Part shown: positions 26,470 through 35,512 of the stretch, one piece after another
How the letters are laid out: the number at the start of each line of letters is the position of its first letter
How positions within the stretch are numbered: position 1 is the first letter of the stretch
From: Erysipelotrichaceae bacterium
GTDB taxonomy: Bacteria > Bacillota_I > Bacilli_A > Erysipelotrichales > Erysipelotrichaceae
NCBI GenBank assembly: GCA_012523895.1
Contig: JAAYSZ010000046.1
Coordinates: 1-37,860 of the forward strand
Length of the DNA stretch: 37,860 nt
Direction: 5' to 3'
The notes under the pieces: model-generated
Seen by the model: only the letters and a program-made list of their open reading frames with translations
What the model was told of the DNA's origin: nothing
The model's database searches: none
Program-made: the position numbers and the translations under genes

Positions 26470-27941
26470 TTTTCCACCGCCTTTTTAGATTTAATCTTAT
26501 ATATAAACCCCAAAACTTGTAATGCTATTATTGGAGTCATTGCTACAACAGATATAACACCAAACCCATCAATTAAAACATTCGCAGTTGGTGTTGCACT
26601 AGCTAACCCCTGTGTATAAGAAAGAATAAATGTTGCAGTCATAGGACCTGAAGCTACTCCCCCTGAGTCAAATGCAATCCCTACAAATAATGTGGGTACT
26701 GTATAAGATAATAATACAGAAAGGAAAAATCCAGGCAACAAATAATGCCAAAGCCTTATTTCAGGTACTAATATTCTTATCGCAGATATTGCAACAGCTG
26801 CACCAACTCCTATACATAAAGCTACAAAAACTGTTGTTTTATTTACATAACCACTTGTAACTTCTTCTATTTGAGAAGTTAATACATGAACTGCAGGTTC
26901 TGCTAATATTGTAACTAATCCAAGCATAAATGCCACAATCACTAGATATATCTTATTATCTAACATTGCAAGCTCATAGCCAACATAATATCCAACTTCC
27001 ATAAACCCTGCATTAACACCTAACAAAAATAATACCAATCCTATTAAAGTAAATAACATCCCAAACATTATCTTTCTTACAGTAGATTTTCTAGCCTTTA
27101 ATTTAAATTTTTGAAACACTAAAAATATAGTTAAGATTGGAACTAATGCAATTACAATTTCCATAAAAATTGTTGGAAACTTGCTTATAAAAGGCTCTAT
27201 TATAGAAGTTCCTATTTCAAATGTTTCTGTAATATCTCCTACTAATTCTCCACTTTTTGAAAAAGCACTTAAAAGAAGAACACCTAATATAGCTCCTGAT
27301 GAAGTTAGTCCAACTAACCCAAAACTATCTTCTTCCCCTGCTTTACTATCTTTTTTAAGCATAGAAACACCCATTGCGATAGCTAACATAAACGGAACAG
27401 TTAAAGCTCCTGTAGTAGCTCCTGATGAATCAAAAGCAATAGCTAAATAAGCTTCTGGAGCAAATACAGATAATATAAAAATCACTCCATAAACAATTGT
27501 AAATAAATAATTGATTTTAAAGTTTTTAACAATTCTAACCAAACCAATAGCCATCATTATAGCTATCCCTAAAGAAACAACTATAACAAGTGTTGACTTA
27601 GCTAAAGCACCACTAGTAACTGATGCAACTTGCTCAGCAAGTATATGCAAATCAGGTTCAGCTACAGATATTACAAAACCTAAGAAAAAACCAGCAAATA
27701 TTAAAATCCAAATATTATTTGATTTAGCTAAGGATTTACCCATTAATTGACCTATAGGAGTTATACCAACATCTACACCTAACAAAAATATTGCAAGGCC
27801 TATAATAACAATGGTTGAACCAATAATAAACCTAGTCATTAATATTGATGGAATATCAACTAAAGTAAAACTTAAAATTATTACTATTACTACTATAGGT
27901 ACTACAGAAAATATTACTTCTTTAAATTTTTCTTTTAACAT
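26466..27941 (-). CDS. DUF1538 membrane transporter, two repeats
   Basis: 491 residues, about 12 membrane segments, built of two DUF1538 repeats. Repeat 1 has LGVDVGITPIGQ, ISVAEPDLHILAEQV and LAIAFDSSGATTGALTVPF. Repeat 2 has LGVNAGFMEVGYYVG, TILAEPAVHVLTSQI and VGIAFDSGGVASGPMTATF. The conserved AEP-x-H and FDSGG motifs in each half suggest a paired substrate or ion site. The transported solute is not established. First gene of a five- or six-gene operon, with AAAGG before the ATG. Confidence 0.85.
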   Translation of the reverse strand: MLKEKFKEVIFSVVPIVVIVIILSFTLVDIPSILMTRFIIGSTIVIIGLAIFLLGVDVGITPIGQLMGKSLAKSNNIWILIFAGFFLGFVISVAEPDLHILAEQVASVTSGALAKSTLVIVVSLGIAIMMAIGLVRIVKNFKINYLFTIVYGVIFILSVFAPEAYLAIAFDSSGATTGALTVPFMLAIAMGVSMLKKDSKAGEEDSFGLVGLTSSGAILGVLLLSAFSKSGELVGDITETFEIGTSIIEPFISKFPTIFMEIVIALVPILTIFLVFQKFKLKARKSTVRKIMFGMLFTLIGLVLFLLGVNAGFMEVGYYVGYELAMLDNKIYLVIVAFMLGLVTILAEPAVHVLTSQIEEVTSGYVNKTTVFVALCIGVGAAVAISAIRILVPEIRLWHYLLPGFFLSVLLSYTVPTLFVGIAFDSGGVASGPMTATFILSYTQGLASATPTANVLIDGFGVISVVAMTPIIALQVLGFIYKIKSKKAVEK

Positions 27942-27972
27942 AATAAACCTTTCTAATAAAACTTACATGGTT

Positions 27973-28001
27973 ACAATAACAAATTTAAGCTACTAGTTCA
28001 A
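27973..28001 (-). promoter_or_regulatory. Possible promoter of the DUF1538 operon
   Basis: Minus strand: TTGAAC (28001-27996), 17 bases, TATTGT (27978-27973). Moderate match to the housekeeping consensus. Confidence 0.45.
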
Positions 28002-28031
28002 AGTAATAGTTAATAAAAATATATTATTTGT

Positions 28032-28037
28032 TATAAT
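28032..28037 (+). promoter_or_regulatory. -10 element before the GT-C-like gene
   Basis: TATAAT with a weak TTAATA 16 bases upstream. Confidence 0.5.
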
Positions 28038-28063
28038 ACTTAGGTAATCAAAGGAATTTATTT

Positions 28064-28081
28064 ATGAAAGTTAGGTATTAA
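28064..28081 (+). CDS. Possible five-codon leader peptide
   Basis: ATG AAA GTT AGG TAT TAA, encoding MKVRY. AAAGGA lies about 9 bases upstream. The stop ends one base before the ATG of the large membrane protein, and the leader contains that gene's TTAGG. It may couple translation of the two; it may equally be chance. Confidence 0.35.
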   Translation: MKVRY

Positions 28082-28082
28082 T

Positions 28083-29924
28083 ATGGAATATATTATCCCT
28101 TTATTATGGTTATTAGCAGTCACAGGTTTTTTTGTGGTTGTTTTTAACAAAAAAATAGAAGAATGTATTCCTCTAAGCTTACTTAGTGTTGTAAATATTA
28201 TGATAATTACAGGTTTTTTCAAAAAATTATCATATGGTTTTTATATTTCTTTAATACTTATATTTCTTTTTATAACAATTACTATTTATAAACTATATAA
28301 AGATAAACATTATATTAAAACATTAAATAAAAACTTCATTACAATTGGTCTAATATTTTTTATTTTAATATATGTATATATTGTAGTTTTACATAAATTT
28401 ACTACATTTAAATATTGGGATGACTTTATGCATTGGGGGTTTATGACAAAAGAAAGTTTTAGATTAAATGCCTTTTACTCTGAACCAGAATCTCTACTAT
28501 TAGTGCATAAAGACTATCCTCCATTTTCTACTATATTAGAAGTTTTATGGTGTAAATTAAGCGGCAATTATTATAATGAACCCTTTACCTTTAGAGCAAT
28601 GTCAATTTTAACATTAAGCTTTATTTTTCCTATATTTAAAAACTTATCCATTAAGAACAAAAAAGACTATCTTAAAGGATTTTTCTTTATATTATTATTT
28701 TTATTAGTACAAGTATTAAGTATTAGTGATTTCTTTCCTAATTTTACTGATAGTATATATACTGACTTTTTAATAGGAATATTACTTAGTTATGGACTAT
28801 ATCATGCTTTTAATTATGATAATGAATTGTTTGAAACTATTAATTTAAGCATGGTATTAGTTTCTTTACTTATGGTTAAACAAATGGGATTACCATTTTA
28901 TTTATTATTAATGTTAATGATTATTTTAAATATTAAAAAGATTAATAAAAAAGAAATATTAATCATGAGTTTATTTTTTATAGTAATACCATTTGTTTAC
29001 TATATAAGTTGGAATAAATATATTGATTTATTAGATATTTCTGGTCAATTTAGTTTATCTCAAATCACAATTTCTAAGCTATTAGGAATCATGAAAGGTA
29101 CAGTGGGAGAACCCCATCAAATTGAAGCTTTTCAAAATTTTATGGTTGCTTTAATAAAAAGACCTATTTTAGATTATCCAATTAAATTAAATTACATACT
29201 AAGCTTAATTATTACTACAATATTAATTACAATAGCATCTTATAAAATTAAAGGCTCTTATAAATATACTTTTGTATATTTATTTGGCGGTATAGCCTAT
29301 GGTTTTGCAATGTTATTATTATATATATTTTCATTTAATGATTTTGAAGGACCACTTCTTGCAAGTTATGAAAGATATTTAGGTACATATATATATCTAG
29401 GTTTTGTTTTACTAATTTTCATATTATTTGATGTATATTCAAAAAATAATAAAAAAATATATCATTATTTACTAACATTTATAATCATATTTTCTTTTGT
29501 AATGCCTATAAACGCAAAAAAATTAATCCCAAAAACAAAATATGAAGGATATTTAAATAATGAGGCTTTTACAAATTTATTTTATGTACTTGATACTAAA
29601 GAAATAACACATAAAAAAATATTGCTGATTTCGCAATATACAAGTGAAGTTGGGCTAGTTGCCAAATACTATTCTCCTTTAAACCATTTTCAAATTGTAA
29701 CTTTAGGTAAACCAAAATATGATGGCGATTATAACGCTTGGGATATTAGTCTTGAAGATTTTAAAACAGAATTAAAAACATATGATTATATTTATATCTA
29801 TATATCTGATGATAATTTCTATAATGATTATTGGACAAAAGTAACTGATTTAGAATTATTTGATCATCACATGTATAAAGTAGATGTAATAAATGATGAG
29901 ATATCGTTAACATTAATATATTGA
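28083..29924 (+). CDS. Large multi-pass membrane protein, GT-C glycosyltransferase-like
   Basis: 613 residues with about 12 membrane helices and a C-terminal soluble domain from about residue 500. The first large loop has FTTFKYWDDFMHWGFMTKES (about 105-124). An Asp pair in the first extracytoplasmic loop is typical of GT-C enzymes, which use lipid-linked sugars. The loop continues HKDYPPFSTILEVLW, similar to the YPP motif in such proteins. No specific family is recognised. Substrate unknown; teichoic acid, lipid or protein glycosylation are all possible. Monocistronic between its own promoter and a terminator. Confidence 0.65.
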   Translation: MEYIIPLLWLLAVTGFFVVVFNKKIEECIPLSLLSVVNIMIITGFFKKLSYGFYISLILIFLFITITIYKLYKDKHYIKTLNKNFITIGLIFFILIYVYIVVLHKFTTFKYWDDFMHWGFMTKESFRLNAFYSEPESLLLVHKDYPPFSTILEVLWCKLSGNYYNEPFTFRAMSILTLSFIFPIFKNLSIKNKKDYLKGFFFILLFLLVQVLSISDFFPNFTDSIYTDFLIGILLSYGLYHAFNYDNELFETINLSMVLVSLLMVKQMGLPFYLLLMLMIILNIKKINKKEILIMSLFFIVIPFVYYISWNKYIDLLDISGQFSLSQITISKLLGIMKGTVGEPHQIEAFQNFMVALIKRPILDYPIKLNYILSLIITTILITIASYKIKGSYKYTFVYLFGGIAYGFAMLLLYIFSFNDFEGPLLASYERYLGTYIYLGFVLLIFILFDVYSKNNKKIYHYLLTFIIIFSFVMPINAKKLIPKTKYEGYLNNEAFTNLFYVLDTKEITHKKILLISQYTSEVGLVAKYYSPLNHFQIVTLGKPKYDGDYNAWDISLEDFKTELKTYDYIYIYISDDNFYNDYWTKVTDLELFDHHMYKVDVINDEISLTLIY

Positions 29925-29934
29925 TAAAACACTT

Positions 29935-29969
29935 AAAAAAGGTTGATTTAATTTAATAATCAACCTTTT
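29935..29969. terminator. Bidirectional terminator
   Basis: AAAAGGTTGATT (29937-29948), 9-base loop, AATCAACCTTTT (29958-29969), with six A upstream. On the minus strand it ends in TTTTTT. It overlaps the stop codon of the ABC permease gene and lies 11 bases past the GT-C-like gene. Confidence 0.9.
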
Positions 29970-30781
29970 AATCCGCCTCTTACTACTCCACTAACAATAT
30001 ATTTTCTTGCGACTATAAATAATATAATCATCGGTAATACAACAATTGTAGAAGCTGCCATCATTCTTTCCATCAATGAACCACCTTCTGTCATAAACGC
30101 ATAAAGTCCAAACGGAAGCGTTCTTGAATGAGGTGAATTTGTGGCTAGCATAGGCCACAAGAATGAGTTCCAGCTAGCAATCGCATTTAATAAAATAATT
30201 GTCACTATAAACGGCCTACATATTGGTACCATTATTTTCCAACAAAACTTCCAATTGCTACATCCATCAACTTTTGCGGCTTTATATAAATCTTCTGGTA
30301 CAGTATCAAAAAAACCTCTTAACAAATAAATATAAAATATTGAAGATGTAAAAGGAACAATTAAAGCCCATAATGTATCGTGAATTCCCATTGAAACAAT
30401 GGTTCTATAGTTTGTAATTATAACCATCTCAAAAGGCACCATCATAAGTGATAATAAAAGCGCAAATATAGTTTCTCTTCCTTTAAATCTTAATCTTGAA
30501 AAACCAAAAGCAGCAAGTATTGTAGTAAACGTACAAATTGTAACACCCGCAAATGCTACAACAACAGAGTTTATAAAATATCTTCCAAAAGGAGCTGTTT
30601 CAAACGCAAATTTAAAATTATCAAAATTCAAGAAACTTTTTGGAAATAATTGTGGAGGGAAAGTTGATATTTCAGTAGAAGTTTTAAAAGCTCCACTTAT
30701 CATCCAAAAAAATGGAAATATCATTATGATAGCACCAACTATTAATACAAAATGTACTAAGAAACTCTTAATTTTTTCCAT
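29960..30781 (-). CDS. ABC sugar-type permease, UgpE/MalG family
   Basis: About 273 residues, six membrane helices. Inner-membrane subunit of a carbohydrate-type ABC importer. The EAA loop reads EDLYKAAKVDGCSNWKFCWK, with IMVPICRPF following, and docks the ATPase. The ATG at 30781 follows AAGAAGGGAAG; a GTG at 30793 would add four residues. It overlaps the preceding permease gene by 14 bases. The C-terminus RKYIVSGVVRGGLKG is the normal end of this family. Confidence 0.9.
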   Translation of the reverse strand: MEKIKSFLVHFVLIVGAIIMIFPFFWMISGAFKTSTEISTFPPQLFPKSFLNFDNFKFAFETAPFGRYFINSVVVAFAGVTICTFTTILAAFGFSRLRFKGRETIFALLLSLMMVPFEMVIITNYRTIVSMGIHDTLWALIVPFTSSIFYIYLLRGFFDTVPEDLYKAAKVDGCSNWKFCWKIMVPICRPFIVTIILLNAIASWNSFLWPMLATNSPHSRTLPFGLYAFMTEGGSLMERMMAASTIVVLPMIILFIVARKYIVSGVVRGGLKG

Positions 30782-31667
30782 CTTTATACACACTTCCCTT
30801 CTTTTGAATATATATCTGTAAAGACGTAAATATTAAAATCATAAAGAATAAAATTATTGCAGCTGCAGCTGCTATTCCATATTTAGGAGGTGTTAAACTC
30901 CTGAAATGATAATAAATATAATAAACAACAGTAAATAAGTTATATGCTATTCCTGGCCCTTGAAATAGTGGAAATAATTCATTAAATACTTTAAAAGTGC
31001 TAATTGTATTTATAACCATTACTAGGCCAATAGTTGGTGCTAATAAAGGTAGTGTAATCCTTTGAAAAATCTTAAATGCTTTTGCACCATCAACTTTTGC
31101 GGCAGTATAATATAAAGGATTTATATTTTGAAGTCCTGATAATAAAACTATTATTGTAAAAGGTAAAATGCTCCAAATACCATATATTACTAAAGCCAAA
31201 AAGTTATAATTAGGATTTTGTAGCCAGTTAATTGCATCTACACCAAAGAAACTTAAAACATAATTTATAATACCGTTTTGATAATTAAACATAAATTTCC
31301 ATGCCATACCTACAGCAGTTATTGAAGTAACCATAGGTAAGAAATATGACGTTTGTAAAAATGCTTTAAATCTAATATTTTGGTTTAATAAATTTGCAAT
31401 AATAACCGATATTGCTGTAGATACCGGTACAACTATCAAAACATACATAAAACTGTTTTTCATAGCTTGAATAAAATAAGGATCGTTAAATATAATTTCA
31501 AAGTTTTTTAAACCAAATTTTGTAAATTCAGTTGTCAAAAAATTATAATCCTCTTTAAAAGCCATAATAATAACATTAATAAAAGGATAAAGTGTAAAAA
31601 CTATTATTCCAATTAGTGCTGGAGCAATAAATAAAATAGGTTCAATTTTTTCAATTCTTCTTTTCAT
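30768..31667 (-). CDS. ABC sugar-type permease, UgpA/MalF family
   Basis: 299 residues, six membrane helices. PALIGIIVFTLYPFINVIIMAF at the start and the EAA loop LYYTAAKVDGAKAFKIFQRITLPLL (about 189-213) identify it. Partner of the UgpE-like permease. It overlaps the ATPase gene by 17 bases, with GGAGAAAG before the ATG. Confidence 0.9.
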   Translation of the reverse strand: MKRRIEKIEPILFIAPALIGIIVFTLYPFINVIIMAFKEDYNFLTTEFTKFGLKNFEIIFNDPYFIQAMKNSFMYVLIVVPVSTAISVIIANLLNQNIRFKAFLQTSYFLPMVTSITAVGMAWKFMFNYQNGIINYVLSFFGVDAINWLQNPNYNFLALVIYGIWSILPFTIIVLLSGLQNINPLYYTAAKVDGAKAFKIFQRITLPLLAPTIGLVMVINTISTFKVFNELFPLFQGPGIAYNLFTVVYYIYYHFRSLTPPKYGIAAAAAIILFFMILIFTSLQIYIQKKGSVYKDGKN

Positions 31668-32712
31668 AAATTCTTTCTCCAGTATCTTTTATAAAGACAA
31701 AGAAGTTTTCATTTTTAAACTTTATAAAACAATCAAGACTTTTTACCTTTGTCTCTCCATTGTCAATAACTCTAATTATTTGATTAGCTACACTAATATA
31801 AATTATTCTTTCTTTACCAAGAACTGAAACACGCTCTATATAACCTGGTATTCCTTCATCATCATTAATAATAACGTTTTCTGCTCTAAAACTTAAATAT
31901 ACATCTTGATCATTATATTTATCGTCAAAAGTATATTTTAGTATTGTTCCATCAGTTAAAACAAGTTTGTTATCAGAAATACTAGCTTCCATTTTATTAA
32001 TTTTTGGATTACCCATAAAATCAGCCACAAAACAGTTATATGGATTATCATATAAGACTTGAGGATGATCCATTTGTTGAAGAACTCCCCTATTCATCAC
32101 AATTATTTGATCCGCAATTGACATTGCATCTTCTTGATCATGTGTTACAAAAACAGTAGTTACCTTTGTTTCTTGTTGAATTCTTCTTATTTCCTCTCTC
32201 ATTTCAATTCTAAGTCTTGCATCCAAATTACTTAAAGGCTCATCTAAAAGTAAAACCTTTGGTTTTTTTATTAAAGCTCTAGCAATTGCAACTCTTTGTT
32301 GTTGTCCTCCACTTAATTGTGATGGCATTCTATTTAAATATTCATCAACATATACTAGTTTTGCAATTTCTTTTGCCTTTTGTTCTCTTTCAGCTTTTGG
32401 AACTTTTTTTATTTCTAAAGGAAAACAAATATTTTCTAAAACAGTCATATTTGGATATAAAGCATAGTTTTGAAATACTAACCCTATACCTCTTTCATGT
32501 GAAGGAAGATCTGTAACATCTTCTCCATCAAATAATATTTTTCCATCAGTTACAGGAATAATTCCTGAAATCATATTTAATATTGTGGATTTACCACAAC
32601 CAGAAGGACCTAAAAGTGCTATAAGTTCTCCTGAATTTATATCTACTGTTAAATCATCTACTGCAATTTGATCATCAAATTTTTTAGTAAGATTTTTAAG
32701 TTCAAGCTTCAT
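31651..32712 (-). CDS. ABC transporter ATPase, UgpC/MsmK type
   Basis: 353 residues. Walker A GPSGCGKST (35-43), Q-loop FQNYALYP, signature LSGGQQQRVAIARAL, Walker B VLLLDEPLSNLD, H-loop FVTHDQED. A C-terminal TOBE-type regulatory region follows from about 235. It powers the two permeases. GAAGGAG site; overlaps the phosphodiesterase gene by 11 bases. Confidence 0.93.
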   Translation of the reverse strand: MKLELKNLTKKFDDQIAVDDLTVDINSGELIALLGPSGCGKSTILNMISGIIPVTDGKILFDGEDVTDLPSHERGIGLVFQNYALYPNMTVLENICFPLEIKKVPKAEREQKAKEIAKLVYVDEYLNRMPSQLSGGQQQRVAIARALIKKPKVLLLDEPLSNLDARLRIEMREEIRRIQQETKVTTVFVTHDQEDAMSIADQIIVMNRGVLQQMDHPQVLYDNPYNCFVADFMGNPKINKMEASISDNKLVLTDGTILKYTFDDKYNDQDVYLSFRAENVIINDDEGIPGYIERVSVLGKERIIYISVANQIIRVIDNGETKVKSLDCFIKFKNENFFVFIKDTGERIYEKKN

Positions 32713-33994
32713 CTAAAACCACTCCTTCAAAGATTTCTTTACCTTTCATTTCCATTTTCATTATTTTTGCAAGTGTTCCTGCAACTTTTAACATGCTATC
32801 TCTTTCAATAAAAGTACCCTTTTTAATATCTGGACCACATGCAAAGAAAGTCGTAGTTTCATCTCTAAAAGGTAGATGACCATGTGATGCCATTAATCTA
32901 TCTTGACCATCTAAATGTTTTTCAAAAATATCATTTCCTTCAAGGTCTGATTTAAAGTTCATAACTTTATCACCTTCTATTACAAAATCAAAGTCACCCT
33001 CTAAACCAAATTTTTCTTTGGCTTCTTCTTTTGTAAATAGATATCCAATATTTAAATTTGGATCTTCTTTACACTTCTTTAAAAAGTTATAAACTTTATC
33101 ATACATATCTTTATCTTCTGGGTTTTTCAACTTTATCCATGCTGATAAAGAAGCAGAAAAACAATATGCATCATAATCTACTAATTCATTATTTTCATCT
33201 ACTTTGATAAAACCATTTTGTTTTAATAAAACATTAAAATTAATATGTTTTTCAATATCTGATTGTCCATGATCACCTAAAACAACAAAATTTGTATTAT
33301 CGAAAGTCCCCTTCCTTTTTAGAGCTTCAAAAATTGTTCCAAGTTCTCTGTTATGTTTTAAAAGTTGTTCATCAACATGTTCATTATTAACACCATATTG
33401 ATGTTTAACACTATCTAAATCACACATTTTTATAAGCAATAAATCAGGTTGATCATAATCTTCTAAAAAATCTATAGCTACATTCATTGTAAATGCATCA
33501 AGATTTCTGTTTTTTCCAACCATATATCTTTTATGTTTCCAAAAATACCTATCAAGCATTTCATCACTAGCATTATCCTTTAAAAATGGCATTGGATCTT
33601 CACCTGAAAAACCAATTGGTACTATCATTGGAATATTATATTTTATTGGTGCTTTTCCTGTTACAGGCCATGTAAATGAAGCGCATTCTAAGCCATATTT
33701 ATTTGCAACATCAAAAATTGTTTCATCTTCAATATCTGAATATTGGTTATACCATGGAGCATTATTATCTTCTATATCAAGTATAATATTATGTACAATT
33801 TTATGACTTCCTGGTGTTGTCCCTGTAAGAATACTTACATGACAAGGATAAGTTAAACTTGGATAAACCGGCTCTAAATGTTTAACTAAAGAGCCGTTAT
33901 CCAGTAAATATTTAAAATTATCTAATTCTTTCATCTTAGCTAGATCACTAGTACATAGTGCATCTAACATAAAAACTACTAATTTATTTTTCAT
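32702..33994 (-). CDS. Type I phosphodiesterase/nucleotide pyrophosphatase family, cytoplasmic
   Basis: About 430 residues, alkaline phosphatase superfamily. Two-metal site ligands visible: D11 in FMLDAL, nucleophile T48 in YPSLTYPCHVS, Asp and His of LDSVKHQYG, Asp-His of LGDHGQ, and His of ASHGHLP. No signal peptide, so it acts in the cytoplasm. I use the ATG at 33994 (AAAGGGA upstream); an ATG at 34027 sits in the hairpin after the binding-protein gene. Embedded in the importer operon, it probably cuts the phosphodiester that the importer brings in, such as a glycerophosphodiester (inference). Confidence 0.85.
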   Translation of the reverse strand: MKNKLVVFMLDALCTSDLAKMKELDNFKYLLDNGSLVKHLEPVYPSLTYPCHVSILTGTTPGSHKIVHNIILDIEDNNAPWYNQYSDIEDETIFDVANKYGLECASFTWPVTGKAPIKYNIPMIVPIGFSGEDPMPFLKDNASDEMLDRYFWKHKRYMVGKNRNLDAFTMNVAIDFLEDYDQPDLLLIKMCDLDSVKHQYGVNNEHVDEQLLKHNRELGTIFEALKRKGTFDNTNFVVLGDHGQSDIEKHINFNVLLKQNGFIKVDENNELVDYDAYCFSASLSAWIKLKNPEDKDMYDKVYNFLKKCKEDPNLNIGYLFTKEEAKEKFGLEGDFDFVIEGDKVMNFKSDLEGNDIFEKHLDGQDRLMASHGHLPFRDETTTFFACGPDIKKGTFIERDSMLKVAGTLAKIMKMEMKGKEIFEGVVLDEA

Positions 33995-34009
33995 TGTTCC
34001 CTTTCTAAA

Positions 34010-34032
34010 AGAGATTGAAAATTTCAATCTCT
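34010..34032 (-). other. Intercistronic hairpin after the binding-protein gene
   Basis: AGAGATTGAAA (34010-34020) and TTTCAATCTCT (34022-34032) are perfectly complementary. On the minus strand the hairpin is followed by TTTTAG. It overlaps the binding-protein stop codon. Such hairpins commonly raise the binding-protein level relative to the rest of the operon. Confidence 0.75.
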
Positions 34033-35290
34033 ATTTTAAAGCGTTGTTTGAAGCTACATTTGCATTTTCAATTGCAATTTCAGCATCAATTTGTCCTGTA
34101 GCAACTTGAGTCATCATCTTATCAAGTTCACTTCTTACAGCTTGAGCTCCTGCCATTGTTGGTAATGCTCCTGCATAAGAGCTTTGATCAACCAATGCAC
34201 CTAAAGCGATATTATTTTCTATATATTCTTTATATTCTGGAAGGTCTTTAACATCACTATATGCTGAGATACTTCCAAATACTTGTGTCCATGCTGATGA
34301 ATTTTCAGTATTTGTAAAGAATTCCGCAAAATCAGCTATACCTTGATTTACTACTTCATCATCAGAAGTAAATCCTATAATATTTCTAGTCCATTGTTGA
34401 ATCCATTTTGTATTAGTTCCTGCAACTTGAGGTACCGGTACAACTGCCAATTCATGGTCTTTTAGATCAAGATAATCAATACCTGCACTTGAACCAATAT
34501 AAGAAGCTAATACATGCCCACTAATATCTCCAGAGTTATAATCACCAGTTGTTGGTTTTAACTGGAAGTAACCTGCTTGTACGCCTTCTTTAAATTTATT
34601 TAACCACTCTACTGTTGATGGATCATTCCAATCAACTGTTTTTGTTTCTGAATCAATATATTCAACTCCATTTTGTTTTAGTAACATTTGTCCTAAATCT
34701 GCAACTGAGTCAATCGCAAATCCTACAATACCTGTTTCTTCATATATTTTTTTAGAGTTTGCTGCTACATCATCCCATGTCTTAGGAGCTTCTAATCCTA
34801 AATTGTCAAACATTGTTTTGTTATAAAAGTACACTGGTCCTGTTGAGTGAATTGTAATTGCATATAATCCTTCTTTTGTAAACCCGGTAGATTCTGCATA
34901 TGCACCTTCACTAATTCTTGATTTATAATTTTCAACATCAATATACTTTGAGAAATCAAGTGCTAATCCAGCATCCACATAGTCTGCAGCTGATGCTGTA
35001 TCAAGCATAACTATGTTAGGTCCTGTTTTACTTGCAACTGCTTCATAAACCTTTGAATTAAATTGATCAAAAGGTTGAGTAAGTGCAGTTACTGTAACTT
35101 TATCTTGTGACTCGTTAAAATCAGCAACGATTTCTTGAAGCTTGGCTTCATGGTGTTCAGTAAATGTATGCCAAATTACTAATTCTTTCTTTTCACCAGA
35201 TGGTGCTTCTGTTGATCCTGTGCTACTCTTTGGTCCACCACATCCAACTAAAAGCAATAGTAGTGAAATTAAAACTAAAATCTTTTTCAT
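34031..35290 (-). CDS. ABC substrate-binding lipoprotein, UgpB-like (family 1)
   Basis: 419 residues. Signal peptide with lipobox LLVGCGG (Cys17 lipidated), a Ser/Thr-rich linker, then a family 1 binding domain starting ELVIWHTFTEHHEAKLQEIV. Also seen: VMLDTASAADYVDAGLALDF, the hinge strand VYFYNKTMFDNLGL followed by PKTWDDV, and GFTSDDEVVNQGIADFAEFF. First gene of the importer operon; ATG follows AAAGGAGAG. The UgpB resemblance plus the phosphodiesterase gene point to glycerol-3-phosphate or a glycerophosphodiester, but specificity cannot be read directly. Confidence 0.9.
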   Translation of the reverse strand: MKKILVLISLLLLLVGCGGPKSSTGSTEAPSGEKKELVIWHTFTEHHEAKLQEIVADFNESQDKVTVTALTQPFDQFNSKVYEAVASKTGPNIVMLDTASAADYVDAGLALDFSKYIDVENYKSRISEGAYAESTGFTKEGLYAITIHSTGPVYFYNKTMFDNLGLEAPKTWDDVAANSKKIYEETGIVGFAIDSVADLGQMLLKQNGVEYIDSETKTVDWNDPSTVEWLNKFKEGVQAGYFQLKPTTGDYNSGDISGHVLASYIGSSAGIDYLDLKDHELAVVPVPQVAGTNTKWIQQWTRNIIGFTSDDEVVNQGIADFAEFFTNTENSSAWTQVFGSISAYSDVKDLPEYKEYIENNIALGALVDQSSYAGALPTMAGAQAVRSELDKMMTQVATGQIDAEIAIENANVASNNALK

Positions 35291-35512
35291 TTTTCTCTCC
35301 TTTATTATTTATGCATTATCTGCTTTATCTATTTTATATAAAATGGGTTAAATAAACATTTTGTGAAAGTAAAAATATTGTTAATTAAGCCTGTTATAGC
35401 CGTTTTTTAATATTTCATATTTCTTAACTTCAAAATAATACAGATATTATTTGTTGTGGTAAAATAAATATAATTAAAAATATATAAATAACAATAATAA
35501 AGGAGAAAAATT

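Noticed and set aside
27181..27750. Plus-strand open frames opposite the DUF1538 gene
   Set aside because: Low-complexity shadows of a confirmed membrane protein gene.
33994..34027. The ATG at 34027 as start of the phosphodiesterase
   Set aside because: It falls in the intercistronic hairpin, has no ribosome binding site and adds residues outside the family domain.
35385..35415. A terminator formed by AAGCCTG and ATAGCCG before TTTTTT
   Set aside because: The two AGCC elements are direct, not inverted, repeats.
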